In this document: one piece after another, positions 9,680-19,444 of the stretch | Layout: each line of letters opens with the position of its first letter | Numbering within the stretch: the stretch's first letter is position 1 | Origin: Lachnospiraceae bacterium | GTDB taxonomy: Bacteria; Bacillota; Clostridia; Lachnospirales; Lachnospiraceae | NCBI GenBank assembly: GCA_022773965.1 | Contig: JALFNQ010000144.1 | Coordinates: forward strand, 1 to 38,692 | Length of the DNA stretch: 38,692 nt | Reading direction: 5' to 3' | Made by a program: the position numbers and the translations under genes | Notes under the pieces: generated by a model | What the model was told of the DNA's origin: nothing | Seen by the model: the letters and a program-made list of their open reading frames with translations, nothing else | The model's database searches: none

Positions 9680-12600
9680 TTATTCATCCAGATCTGCCTC
9701 TACCAGATTGACAGATACAAGCGTGGAAACGCCCTTCTCCTGCATGGTGATACCGTATAGGCGATCCGCCGCGTTCATCGTACCACGTCGGTGCGTAATA
9801 ACAATAAACTGCGTATTCTTCGTCAGCTTATGCAGATACTTTGCAAAACGGTCAACGTTGGAATCATCCAGCGCCGCTTCGATCTCGTCCAGCAGACAAA
9901 ACGGTGACGGCTTTAAGTTCTGGATCGCAAACAAAAGCGCGATCGCCGTCAGCGATTTCTCACCACCAGAGAGCTGCATCATATTCTGAAGCTTCTTTCC
10001 AGGGGGCTGGGCGATGATACGGATCCCACATTCCAGAAGATCATGCTCCTCATCCTCTAAAAGCTCCAGCGTACCCTTGCCGCCTCCAAAAAGATCCTTG
10101 AAGGCCTTGTCAAACTCACGCTGAATATCCGCAAATTTCTCTGAAAACTGCTTACGCATCCCTGCATCCAGATCTTCAATGATCTTCATGAGCGTCTGCT
10201 CCGCCTCGATCAGATCATCGTGCTGGGTCTTTAAGAAAGTATAGCGCTCATTCAGCTCCTTGAAATCCTCGATGGCATTCACATTGACGTCACCGAGCTT
10301 TCGGATCTCATCTTTGACTCCTGATATCAGTTTTTTCAGTTCAGGGAGCGTATAGGTATCCTCGCCACGCAGCGCAAGGGCATTGTGATAAGTCAGTTCA
10401 TACTCATTCCACATGTAAGAGGTCTGGTATTCCTTCGCCTCCGACAGTTTTTCCTGACTGTTATTCAAACGGAAGATCTCTTTTTCCAGATTACCGATCT
10501 GTCCGGACAATTCATCATTTTTCTGATAAAAATTCTTGTTATCCTCAGACAGTGCCTCTTTTTTTGCCACCGCATCCTTTAACTGCTGCTCTAATCTCGC
10601 ATAATTATCGTCACCGGCCAGGATCGTCTGTCGGATCTGTTCGATCTGGGCTGTTTTTTTCTCCACATCCTCCTTGGACTGGTTCAGTCCCTGTGTCAGC
10701 TGCACAGTCTCATCTGCCAGCTTTTGCAGTTCTCCGGTCACACGGTCAAAATTTTCCTGTAAAAATCCGGTCTTTTGGCGGAAATTGGACTCATCAATCT
10801 GAATCGCAGAAAATTCCTTTGTTGCACCCTCTTCCAGATAGATCTGTTCATCCAGAATCGCCTGCAGACGCTCATTTTCCTCTTCAATCTCCTTCTGACG
10901 CTGATTGGCCTGTTCCAGCTCTTCCACGATCTGTTCCTTATCCTGCTGGATCTGCGCCTGCTGTGCCTCTAACTCTCTTGCCTCCAGAACCAGACCGGTG
11001 AATACCTTCTCGCTCTGCTCCTTCTGCTCCTTCGCACGATTGTAGTTCAGCTTTGCGGTATTTGCAGCCAGATACCCCTGCTGCAGCTTTTCTCTGGCTT
11101 CCTCAAGATCGCTCTTTAACAGCTCCCGCGCAGTCTTGATGTCCTCGATACGTTTTTTCTTCTCTGCGATCTCCTCCCGCAGCGCATTGATGGCCTTTTC
11201 CAGATCCTGCAGCTCGCGGTTTCGTCCCAGCAGATTGCTGTTGTTTTTGAATGCACCACCCGCCATGGAACCGCCGGGGCTCAGATACTCACCCTCCAGC
11301 GTAACGATATGTAAGGAATAATGGAATTCCTTTGCCAGCGCGATAGCATGATCAATGGTGTCCACCACCACCACCCGGCCAAGCAGATATGCCATGATCC
11401 CATCATAGACCGCATCTGTCTTTACTAGCTCATTGGCCATACCAAGAACGCCCGGCTTGCCCAACGCTTTCGTATATTTGCTGTTGTCTCCACCTTTTAC
11501 ACTGGTAAGGGGTAAAAATGTCGCACGGCCAAGACGGTTTTTCTTGAGATAAGTGATCAGCTCCTTAGCAGTTGCCTCATCCTCGGTAACCACATTCTGG
11601 ATATTACCTCCAAGAGCCGTCTCCACTGCCGTCTCATATTTTTTCTCGACCTTCATGAGGTCAGCTACCACGCCATGAATACCGGGAATCTCATCCTTTT
11701 TCTCCATCACACGGCGCACACTGCCGCCATATCCCTCATAACGCTCTGCGATATTTTGCAAGGATTCCAGACGTGACTGCTTTTTGTGAAAAGAAACAGT
11801 CGCCTCCTCCAATTCACTGCGCGTTGTGCCAAGCTTCTTCTGCCATTCGCGTTCCTTTTGTTCAAGCTCTCCGATCTCCTTCTGCAGATCGGCATTCTGA
11901 TCCTGTGCTGCCTTTAATTCTTCCTCACAGCGGGAAAGCTCCTTCTCAAAGCCAGACTCCTCTGTCTTCCGCTGTAATCGGCGCTTGGTCAGCTGCGCCT
12001 TCTGAATGTTGATCTGCTCCAGCATAGTATCATACTTCTGTCCTTTGGACTTGATATTACCACGATGATTGAGCAATTCGATGATCTCATTCTTGCCTTT
12101 TTCAATGCCTGCATTGCATTCACTGATCTTCTCCTGAACCTGTGACAGGCGATCCTGCAGCGTCTGTCTTTTTTTCGTGATCGCAGACAGCTGCTCATCC
12201 AGACTCGCCTTTTCCTCCTCATAGGAAGCTTTCTGGCTCTCGCGCTCCGAGCGCTCTGCCTCGATAGCACTCATACGTTTTTGATAGTGCTCATCCGACA
12301 TCTGGGCTGTATGGATCTGCTCCTTTAAGACATTGATCTCGCCCTCAAGCTTTCCCTTTGTCACACTGGTTCCTGAAATCTCATCGCGGATGGCCGTGAT
12401 CTGCTCGTCCATGGAACGGATCGTTTCCTGCAATTCATTGTAGGCAGTCTCATTCTTTGCCTTTTTTCCCTTTGTATCAGCCAGCTGCTCTGATGCAATC
12501 CGGTACTTTTCCTCCAGTGCCTTCGCCTGCTGCTCCATCTGATCCATTTCCATCAGAAAAGAACTGATATCATACGCCTTCAATTCTTCTTTTTTCTTTA

Positions 12601-13246
12601 AGTAAACACGCGCCTTTTCTGCCTGACGCTCCAACGGGCCCACCTGGCGCTCTAATTCTGCCAAAATATCATTGATACGAACCAGATTTTCCCGCTCAGA
12701 TTCCAGCTTTTTTTGTGTGGTCGCCTTTCTCCGCTTGAATTTCACGATACCTGCTGCCTCATCGAACAGCTCCCGGCGCTCCTCCGGTCTTCCACTCAGG
12801 ATCTTATCGATCTGACCCTGACCAATGATGGAATAGCCCTCTTTTCCGATACCGGTATCATAAAACAGCTCATTGACATCCTTCAATCGACAAGGACTGC
12901 CGTTGAGCAGATATTCACTCTCTCCGGAACGGTACACGCGCCTGGCAATCGTCACCTCATTGTAATCCACCGGAAGCTGATGGTCAGAATTGTCCAGCGT
13001 GATCGCCACATATGCATAGCTCAAGGGCTTGCGGTTTTCCGTTCCCGCAAAAATGACATCCTGCATACTGGCACCACGCAGCTGCTTTGCACTCTGTTCT
13101 CCCAGTACCCAGCGCACTGCATCTGCAACATTGCTCTTTCCGGAGCCATTGGGCCCCACAATGCCTGTGATTCCATTATGAAAATCAAACACCAGCTTAT
13201 TGGCAAAGGACTTGAAACCATGGATCTCTATACTTTTTAAATACAT
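9680..13246 (-). CDS. smc: Chromosome segregation protein SMC
   Basis: 1188 aa; N-terminal GITGIVGPNGSGKSN, hinge, C-terminal QLSGGEKSLTAIALLFAI and LLDEIEAALDD. Confidence 0.97.
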   Translation of the reverse strand: MYLKSIEIHGFKSFANKLVFDFHNGITGIVGPNGSGKSNVADAVRWVLGEQSAKQLRGASMQDVIFAGTENRKPLSYAYVAITLDNSDHQLPVDYNEVTIARRVYRSGESEYLLNGSPCRLKDVNELFYDTGIGKEGYSIIGQGQIDKILSGRPEERRELFDEAAGIVKFKRRKATTQKKLESERENLVRINDILAELERQVGPLERQAEKARVYLKKKEELKAYDISSFLMEMDQMEQQAKALEEKYRIASEQLADTKGKKAKNETAYNELQETIRSMDEQITAIRDEISGTSVTKGKLEGEINVLKEQIHTAQMSDEHYQKRMSAIEAERSERESQKASYEEEKASLDEQLSAITKKRQTLQDRLSQVQEKISECNAGIEKGKNEIIELLNHRGNIKSKGQKYDTMLEQINIQKAQLTKRRLQRKTEESGFEKELSRCEEELKAAQDQNADLQKEIGELEQKEREWQKKLGTTRSELEEATVSFHKKQSRLESLQNIAERYEGYGGSVRRVMEKKDEIPGIHGVVADLMKVEKKYETAVETALGGNIQNVVTEDEATAKELITYLKKNRLGRATFLPLTSVKGGDNSKYTKALGKPGVLGMANELVKTDAVYDGIMAYLLGRVVVVDTIDHAIALAKEFHYSLHIVTLEGEYLSPGGSMAGGAFKNNSNLLGRNRELQDLEKAINALREEIAEKKKRIEDIKTARELLKSDLEEAREKLQQGYLAANTAKLNYNRAKEQKEQSEKVFTGLVLEARELEAQQAQIQQDKEQIVEELEQANQRQKEIEEENERLQAILDEQIYLEEGATKEFSAIQIDESNFRQKTGFLQENFDRVTGELQKLADETVQLTQGLNQSKEDVEKKTAQIEQIRQTILAGDDNYARLEQQLKDAVAKKEALSEDNKNFYQKNDELSGQIGNLEKEIFRLNNSQEKLSEAKEYQTSYMWNEYELTYHNALALRGEDTYTLPELKKLISGVKDEIRKLGDVNVNAIEDFKELNERYTFLKTQHDDLIEAEQTLMKIIEDLDAGMRKQFSEKFADIQREFDKAFKDLFGGGKGTLELLEDEEHDLLECGIRIIAQPPGKKLQNMMQLSGGEKSLTAIALLFAIQNLKPSPFCLLDEIEAALDDSNVDRFAKYLHKLTKNTQFIVITHRRGTMNAADRLYGITMQEKGVSTLVSVNLVEADLDE

Positions 13247-13941
13247 GGATTCCCTCCGTTTAAACCGCGAAGCTTCAACAATGTTTCATAGGCAGCTTGC
13301 TGTTCTGCTGCCTTTTTCGTCGGTCCCTCGCCCATGCCAAGCTTTTCCTCTCCCACATAGGCTGCCACAACAAAATGCTTGTTATGATCCGGTCCTTCCT
13401 CCCTGACAAGCTCATAGTGCAGGCTGCCTTTATCGCTGCCCTGAACCTCCTCCTGAAGGATAGTCTTGCTATCATAAAAGAGCTGCTTATGCTCTGTATC
13501 TGTCAGTATATACTTGGAGATAAACTCCTTTGCACTAGCAAAACCACCATCCAGATAAATGGCACCGATCACCGCCTCCAAGGCATCGGATAATATGGAT
13601 TTTCTTTTTCGCCCGCCTGTCATATCCTCGCCCTTACCAAGCAGAAGATAATCTCCCAGCTGCAACGGCTGGGTACAAAATGCCAATGTCGGTTCACACA
13701 CAAGGCTTGCACGCAGCTTGGTCAGCTCTCCCTCCGGCAGATTCGGGTATTTGTGATACAAAAACTCACTTGATACGATCTCCAGCACGGCATCTCCCAA
13801 AAACTCCAGGCGTTCATTGTCAGAGCCCTTTTTCATATGCTTTTCATTGGCATAAGAGCTATGTGTCAATGCCTGCGTCAGCAGTCCCACTTCTTCAAAC
13901 TGATAACCGATCACTTCCTGTAATTCCCCTGGTCTTTTCAC
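13237..13941 (-). CDS. rnc: Ribonuclease III
   Basis: NERLEFLGDAVLEI, C-terminal dsRBD; GTG at 13941 preceded by AGGAGG preferred to GTG at 13956. Confidence 0.95.
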   Translation of the reverse strand: MKRPGELQEVIGYQFEEVGLLTQALTHSSYANEKHMKKGSDNERLEFLGDAVLEIVSSEFLYHKYPNLPEGELTKLRASLVCEPTLAFCTQPLQLGDYLLLGKGEDMTGGRKRKSILSDALEAVIGAIYLDGGFASAKEFISKYILTDTEHKQLFYDSKTILQEEVQGSDKGSLHYELVREEGPDHNKHFVVAAYVGEEKLGMGEGPTKKAAEQQAAYETLLKLRGLNGGNPCI

Positions 13942-13966
13942 GTGATTCCTCCTCACTTTTCATTCC

Positions 13967-14040
13967 GTCCCTGTTCAGTGCCTTCACAAATACGATGCAA
14001 AAATGCATGAAAATTGCTTCGACCTGTTCTGAACAGTTAC
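13967..14040. mobile_element. 74-bp MITE-like element (copy A), GT(CC)CTGTTCAG...CTGAACAGTTAC
   Basis: Termini match copy E at 31872; flanks TTCATTCC / TCCATTCC agree at 7 of 8 bases (target duplication). Confidence 0.65.
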
Positions 14041-14076
14041 TCCATTCCTGATATTATTTTTTTCTCTTATGATGTG

Positions 14077-14107
14077 AAAACGGAGGTGCCTCTCGTCAGC
14101 GCCTCCG
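14077..14107 (-). terminator. Terminator downstream of acpP
   Basis: Minus strand CGGAGGCGC...GCACCTCCG followed by TTTTC. Confidence 0.7.
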
Positions 14108-14141
14108 TCGTTACTGTTCACTCGCACACACGTTCCAGTAA

Positions 14142-14372
14142 TTAGCTCAATGCGTTCTTGATCTGCTCAACCGCATCGCCTACCGTGCTGATCTTTTCTG
14201 CTTCCTCAGTGGGAATCTCAATGTCAAATTCTTCCTCGATTCCCATGATGATCTGGAAAATATCCAGCGAATCTGCTCCGAGATCATCGATAAAGGTTGT
14301 CTCCTCTGAGATCTCATCCTCGTCTACATTCAGCACTTCCACAATGATTTTTTTCAGCTTTTCCAGTTCCAT
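14142..14372 (-). CDS. acpP: Acyl carrier protein
   Basis: Phosphopantetheine site [15 protein letters not shown]. Confidence 0.96.
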   Translation of the reverse strand: MELEKLKKIIVEVLNVDEDEISEETTFIDDLGADSLDIFQIIMGIEEEFDIEIPTEEAEKISTVGDAVEQIKNALS

Positions 14373-14406
14373 TTGTTATTCCTTCCCTTTCTGTTTAAAT
14401 TTCTTT

Positions 14407-15444
14407 TTATGATTCTTTATCATTTTCGTCCCCGCTCTTTGATGCGAGAATATTTTCCTTTATTTTTTCGTTGATGGCCTGTTGCTTAAAGGTCACACAC
14501 TGAATGATTGAATTTTTCACCTCGATCGCCTTTGCGCTGCCGTGGGTTTTTACAACCAGACCCTTACAGCCGAGAAGCGGTGCTCCGCCATAAGCAGTCG
14601 CATCAAAGCTCTTGAGTGTCTTTTTCAGTGCCGGCTTTGCCAGTGCTGCGCCGATGGTGCTGGTCACTGTGCTTGTCAGACCCTTTTTGATCACGCCGAT
14701 CAGAGTGCCTGCCAGACCCTCATACAGCTTTAGGATCACATTTCCCACAAAGGCTTCACAGACGATCACGTCTGCCGCTCCATGGGGAATCTCACGCGCC
14801 TCGATACTTCCGATAAAATTGATGCCGGGGCATTCCTTCAATAACGGAAACGTCTCTTTTACAAGTGCATTTCCCTTTTCTTCCTCTGCACCGATATTCA
14901 CGATCGCGACCCGCGGATTCTTGATACCAACCACATGCTCCATATAAATCGCACCCATCTGTGCAAACTGTAGCAGATGCGATGCTCTTGCATCTACATT
15001 CGCCCCGCAGTCTATCAGCAGTGACACACCTTTTTCTGTCGGGATCAGCGGTGCCAGCGGCGGGCGCTCAATGCCTCGTATCCTGCCGACGATCAGCTGT
15101 CCGCCTGCAAGAATCGCGCCTGTGCTTCCGGCAGAGACAAAGGCATCTGCCTCTTCGTGCTTGACCATATTTAGTCCGACCACAATGGATGAATCCTTTT
15201 TTTTGCGAATTGCCGCAACCGGGGGTTCTGCCATTGCGATCATCTCCGTCGCATTTCTGATCTCGATCTGGCTCTTCGGATAGTCATACTGTGCTAATTC
15301 CTTCGCCACAGCGCTCTCCTGTCCAACCAGTGTCACCTTAATATCGGAGCGTTCTTTTACGGCATCAACCGCACCTTTGACGATCTCTCCCGGTGCATTG
15401 TCGCCGCCCATGGCATCCAATGCCACATGAACTATTTCTGACAT
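14407..15444 (-). CDS. plsX: Phosphate acyltransferase PlsX
   Basis: VALDAMGGDNAPGEIVKGA; start at MSEIVHVALD. Confidence 0.96.
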   Translation of the reverse strand: MSEIVHVALDAMGGDNAPGEIVKGAVDAVKERSDIKVTLVGQESAVAKELAQYDYPKSQIEIRNATEMIAMAEPPVAAIRKKKDSSIVVGLNMVKHEEADAFVSAGSTGAILAGGQLIVGRIRGIERPPLAPLIPTEKGVSLLIDCGANVDARASHLLQFAQMGAIYMEHVVGIKNPRVAIVNIGAEEEKGNALVKETFPLLKECPGINFIGSIEAREIPHGAADVIVCEAFVGNVILKLYEGLAGTLIGVIKKGLTSTVTSTIGAALAKPALKKTLKSFDATAYGGAPLLGCKGLVVKTHGSAKAIEVKNSIIQCVTFKQQAINEKIKENILASKSGDENDKES

Positions 15445-15534
15445 ATGTTTCCTCCTCATACGCTACGGTCAGCGTGTCTAAAAGGACTATACTATAACTC
15501 ATTCTAAAAAGCAACAGAAAATATAATTAGAATG

Positions 15535-15571
15535 ACAAAAAAAAGAGCCGCAAGCGACTCTTTTTTCAACC
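15535..15571 (-). terminator. Terminator downstream of rpmF (possibly bidirectional)
   Basis: Minus strand AAAAAAGAGTCGCTTGCGGCTCTTTTTTTT. Confidence 0.8.
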
Positions 15572-15574
15572 TTA

Positions 15575-15754
15575 TTAGTCCTGAGGAATGATCTCTTTCT
15601 TGTTGTATGTTCCACAGTTCTTGCAAACTCTGTGAGGCATCATCAGCTCGCCACACTTGCTGCACTTTACTAAGGTAGGAGCAGTCATTTTCCAGTTTGC
15701 TCTTCTTCTATCACGTCTACCTTTTGAAGACTTATTCTTGGGACAGATTGACAT
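15575..15754 (-). CDS. rpmF: 50S ribosomal protein L32
   Basis: MSICPKNKSSKGRRDRRRANWK and CSKCGELMMPHRVCKNCG zinc motif; AAGGAGGTG RBS. Confidence 0.97.
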   Translation of the reverse strand: MSICPKNKSSKGRRDRRRANWKMTAPTLVKCSKCGELMMPHRVCKNCGTYNKKEIIPQD

Positions 15755-15758
15755 TCGG

Positions 15759-16292
15759 TTACACCTCCTTAAACTTATTAAACACATCCTGAAACTGTGC
15801 CATGCGTGGATCTAACTCTCCCTGCTCACAGTCGCAGGTCGCTAAATTCAAATTCGTGCCGCATTTCGGGCAAATCCCTTTGCAATCGGGTTTGCACAAA
15901 ACCTTTGCCGGCCAGGTCACCAAAATCTCATTGAAGATCAGCCGATCCACATCCAGTACGCGTTCCTCATCAATATAGGAAAGCGCCTCATCACTGTCAT
16001 CCTCTGCATCCTCTGACACATCAGCAATCGATAACACCTTTTCTATCACAAAGTGAAAAGGTACATCCACCTCCTGCAAACAGCGATCACATGGAATCTG
16101 AACCGTCACATTTCCCTCGCCCGAAAGTCGCAGCCGCTTGCCTTCCTCGTTGGCGATCGTCAAATCGAATGGTTCACCTGCCTGAATAGGAAATGCACCC
16201 TGACGGGATTTAAACTCTGCCATGTCTATATGGACTTTTCTGTTTATTACCTTATTGTCTAAGGAATATACATCTGAAATATCTATTTTCAT
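15759..16292 (-). CDS. YceD/DUF177 family protein
   Basis: Cys-rich C-terminus CKPDCKGICPKCGTNLN; upstream of rpmF. Confidence 0.92.
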   Translation of the reverse strand: MKIDISDVYSLDNKVINRKVHIDMAEFKSRQGAFPIQAGEPFDLTIANEEGKRLRLSGEGNVTVQIPCDRCLQEVDVPFHFVIEKVLSIADVSEDAEDDSDEALSYIDEERVLDVDRLIFNEILVTWPAKVLCKPDCKGICPKCGTNLNLATCDCEQGELDPRMAQFQDVFNKFKEV

Positions 16293-16372
16293 GGTCAGTC
16301 TCCTATCCACACTTTCCCTATTATATCTATCGCGAAAAAGTTTGTCAACAATATTTTTTACTTATTTTGCTA

Positions 16373-17566
16373 TTACTTTAATAAGGCAACCGTTTCACGT
16401 GCAATTGCAAGCTCCTCATTGGTAGGAACGATCCATACAGGAACCTTGGAATCCGGAGTAGAAATAGCGATTTCTTTTCCGCGTCCGTTGTTATTTGCTT
16501 CGTCATCCAGCTTGATTCCAAGATATCCGAGGCGGTTGACAATCTTGCGGCGAACAATCTCATCGTTCTCGCCAAGTCCTGCTGTAAATGCGATGGCATC
16601 CACACCATCCATAGCTGCTACATATGCACCAATATACTTTACGGCACGATAGCAGAATACATCAACTGCCATTGCGCAGCGCTCATTTCCCTCTGCTGCT
16701 CCCGCCTGCAGATCACGGAAGTCTGAAGATACACCGGACAGTCCCTGCACGCCGGACTTCTTATTTAATACTTCCATGATGCCGTTTATGTCCATATTTT
16801 CCTTCTTGCAAATGAACTCCATAACGGAAGGATCGATATCTCCGGAACGTGTTCCCATGATCAATCCCTCCAGCGGAGAAAGACCCATGGAAGTATCTAT
16901 AGATTTTCCACCTTTCACTGCACAGATAGAAGCACCGCCGCCAAGGTGGCAAACAATGATCTTCAGATCCTCTACCGGCTTTCCTAAAAGCTCTGCCATG
17001 CGCTTTGATACAAAGCTGTGGCTGGTGCCGTGAAAACCATACTTACGAACCTTATATTTCTCATAGTACTCGTAAGGCACTCCATACATATATGCCTCCT
17101 GAGGCATTGTCTGATGGAATGCGGTATCAAACACACCTGCCTGAGGAGTATTCGGCATCAGTTCCTGACATGCACGCACGCCGATCAGGTTTGCAGGATT
17201 ATGAAGGGGAGCCAGATCACAGCACTCCTCCACTGCCTTGATCACATCCTCATCGATCAGTGTTGAGCAGGCAAACTTCTCACCGCCGTGTACCAGACGA
17301 TGTCCAACTGCACCGATCTCATCCAGGCTCTTGATGACACCGGTCTTCTCATTGGTCAGTGCGTCAATCACATATTGAACCGCCTGCTTATGAGTAGGCA
17401 TATCCAGATCGCTCACTTCTTTCTCACCGCCTGCCGGAGTATAAACCAGTCTTCCGTCAATGCCAATACGCTCACAAATACCCTTTGCCAGTACCTGCTC
17501 GGTCTCAGAATCGATCACCTGATATTTCAATGATGAGCTTCCACAATTGATAACTAATACGTTCAT
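16373..17566 (-). CDS. ackA: Acetate kinase
   Basis: MNVLVINCGSSSLKYQ, HRLVHGGEKF, GFHGTSH, TAGLGEND. Confidence 0.97.
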   Translation of the reverse strand: MNVLVINCGSSSLKYQVIDSETEQVLAKGICERIGIDGRLVYTPAGGEKEVSDLDMPTHKQAVQYVIDALTNEKTGVIKSLDEIGAVGHRLVHGGEKFACSTLIDEDVIKAVEECCDLAPLHNPANLIGVRACQELMPNTPQAGVFDTAFHQTMPQEAYMYGVPYEYYEKYKVRKYGFHGTSHSFVSKRMAELLGKPVEDLKIIVCHLGGGASICAVKGGKSIDTSMGLSPLEGLIMGTRSGDIDPSVMEFICKKENMDINGIMEVLNKKSGVQGLSGVSSDFRDLQAGAAEGNERCAMAVDVFCYRAVKYIGAYVAAMDGVDAIAFTAGLGENDEIVRRKIVNRLGYLGIKLDDEANNNGRGKEIAISTPDSKVPVWIVPTNEELAIARETVALLK

Positions 17567-17794
17567 GTTCCTCTCTTCTCCTTTATCATTCTTTTTTATT
17601 CATTTACTTATAAATCGCAGTTACATTGATTATAACCCTTTTATTTCAAGTGGACAAGTGTCAAAATGGGTGTTATCATAGTTTTATACCGTTTTTTATT
17701 GATTTTCGATGTATTTTTTTGCATACATTATTGTTTTTGTGTTTGTTTTATTTTTAACAATCTTTGTTTTATGTTGATTTGCAACCATTCAGAG

Positions 17795-17863
17795 CCAAGG
17801 CAATCAACACACATGCAGATGTCATGCTCGCATGTACAACTGTATGTGTGTTGATTTCTTTGG
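17795..17863. repeat. Long imperfect inverted repeat upstream of tmcAL
   Basis: CCAAGGCAATCAACACACATGCAG / CTGTATGTGTGTTGATTTCTTTGG, 24 positions with one mismatch and two G.U. Confidence 0.75.
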
Positions 17864-17940
17864 CGAGAAGCCACATCGAGATGGAGCTTTAGCGGAATCG
17901 AGATGAGTGCTGAATAGTTGAAAAAAATAGGAGGAAAACC

Positions 17941-19332
17941 ATGAAGATCTGCGGCATCATTGCAGAATATAATCCCTTTCACAGCGGACATGCATACCAG
18001 ATCGCCCGGGCACGTAAACTGAGCGGCTGCGACTATATTATCGCCGTCATGAGCGGTGATTTCGTACAGCGGGGAGCACCGGCGCTGATGGAAAAATATT
18101 CCCGGGCACGTATGGCCCTCGCCGAGGGTGCTGATCTTGTGCTCATGCTGCCGGTATACGGCTCCACGGCAAGCGCGGAAGGCTTCGCCCGGGCAGGCGT
18201 CTCTGCCCTGCTCACCACAGGAGTCGTGGATGCCATCAGCTTTGGATGTGAGAATCCTTCTGTCTGTTCGGACAGCTACCGCCACCTGGCAAAAGAGCTC
18301 GCGCATGAATCCGCAGATTTTACAGCTGCGCTGGGGAAGCATCTGGCAAAAGGAATGCCCTACGCGCAGGCACGCATAGAAGCGGTTCGTGCCTGCTACG
18401 GCAGTGACTTTGACCTTTCATTGCTCGATACGCCGAATAATATGCTGACTTTTGAATATATGCGTGCCCTGGATTATTTTGGGGCAGAGCTGGAGCTGGT
18501 GCCTGTCCGGCGCCTGGGAAACTATCATGATGTGAGGAAAATTTCCTCTATGCAGACCACGGCATCCAGCCATTCCGAAAATATGCACTCCAAAATTAGC
18601 GCAAACCGCAGTGCCTCTCCACTCATCACCAGTCTCACAGACGATCCGCCCGCGCAAAAAGATGGGCTGTCAATTTCAGGTGAAATCAGTTTCGCCTCCG
18701 CTTCCGCATGCAGGAAAGCAATTCTGTCGGATTTCTCACGGGAATTTCAGACATTAGACCGGGCACGTCAGATACCACCGGAGGTATGCCGGTTATTGGC
18801 GGATTACGCTGCAAACTACCCTTTTTTACAGGAGGATGACTTGTCACTTCCACTGCACTATGCACTGCTTGCCAGAAAGCCTCTCGGATATGGGTCATTT
18901 TTAGACTGCGGCGCAGACCTTTCCGCACGGATCAGCAACTGCTTGGAAGCATATCAAAGCGTTTCCGGCTTCTGCGATCTGCTGAAAAACAAGAGCGTCA
19001 CCCATGCACGTATCGCCCGTGCACTCACACACATCCTGCTGCAGCTTCCGGCCGCAATGCCAGCCCCACTTGTATCCGACCGTGGTACACTGCCCTACCT
19101 GCGTGTACTAGGCTTTCGTCAGGCCTCAGCACCGCTTTTGCACGAGATCAGGCAGCGTGCAAAGTCACCACTCATCACCCGTGTTCCAGAGGCAGAACGC
19201 ATGCTGTCTGCTGATGCACTGCAATATTTCAGGCAGGATCTGTTTGCAAGTGAAGTTTATCGCAGCGTCATATTGCACAAATGTGGACACTGTTATCCGG
19301 ATGATTATCGACGAAGGATTGAAATTGTGTGA
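17941..19332 (+). CDS. tmcAL: tRNA(Met) cytidine acetate ligase (TmcAL, nucleotidyltransferase)
   Basis: GIIAEYNPFHSGHAYQI, VMSGDFVQRGAPAL; AGGAGG RBS. Confidence 0.93.
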   Translation: MKICGIIAEYNPFHSGHAYQIARARKLSGCDYIIAVMSGDFVQRGAPALMEKYSRARMALAEGADLVLMLPVYGSTASAEGFARAGVSALLTTGVVDAISFGCENPSVCSDSYRHLAKELAHESADFTAALGKHLAKGMPYAQARIEAVRACYGSDFDLSLLDTPNNMLTFEYMRALDYFGAELELVPVRRLGNYHDVRKISSMQTTASSHSENMHSKISANRSASPLITSLTDDPPAQKDGLSISGEISFASASACRKAILSDFSREFQTLDRARQIPPEVCRLLADYAANYPFLQEDDLSLPLHYALLARKPLGYGSFLDCGADLSARISNCLEAYQSVSGFCDLLKNKSVTHARIARALTHILLQLPAAMPAPLVSDRGTLPYLRVLGFRQASAPLLHEIRQRAKSPLITRVPEAERMLSADALQYFRQDLFASEVYRSVILHKCGHCYPDDYRRRIEIV

Positions 19333-19444
19333 TATTTACTGTACAATGATAGCAGTTTTGCGCAGAAGAATCAGATATTGCGCACGATTATTTTATATCG
19401 GAAGCACAAAGGTGCACTCCGCCAATGATATCAGGAGGTACAAT

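Noticed and set aside
10552-11001. 149-aa plus-strand ORF inside smc
   Set aside because: Frame shadow of the SMC coiled coil.
14109-14125. GTTACTGTTCACTC near the acpP terminator
   Set aside because: Weak similarity to the repeat ends and no partner end.
17728-18342. 204-aa minus-strand ORF
   Set aside because: Antisense to tmcAL and running through the leader hairpin; no RBS or family.
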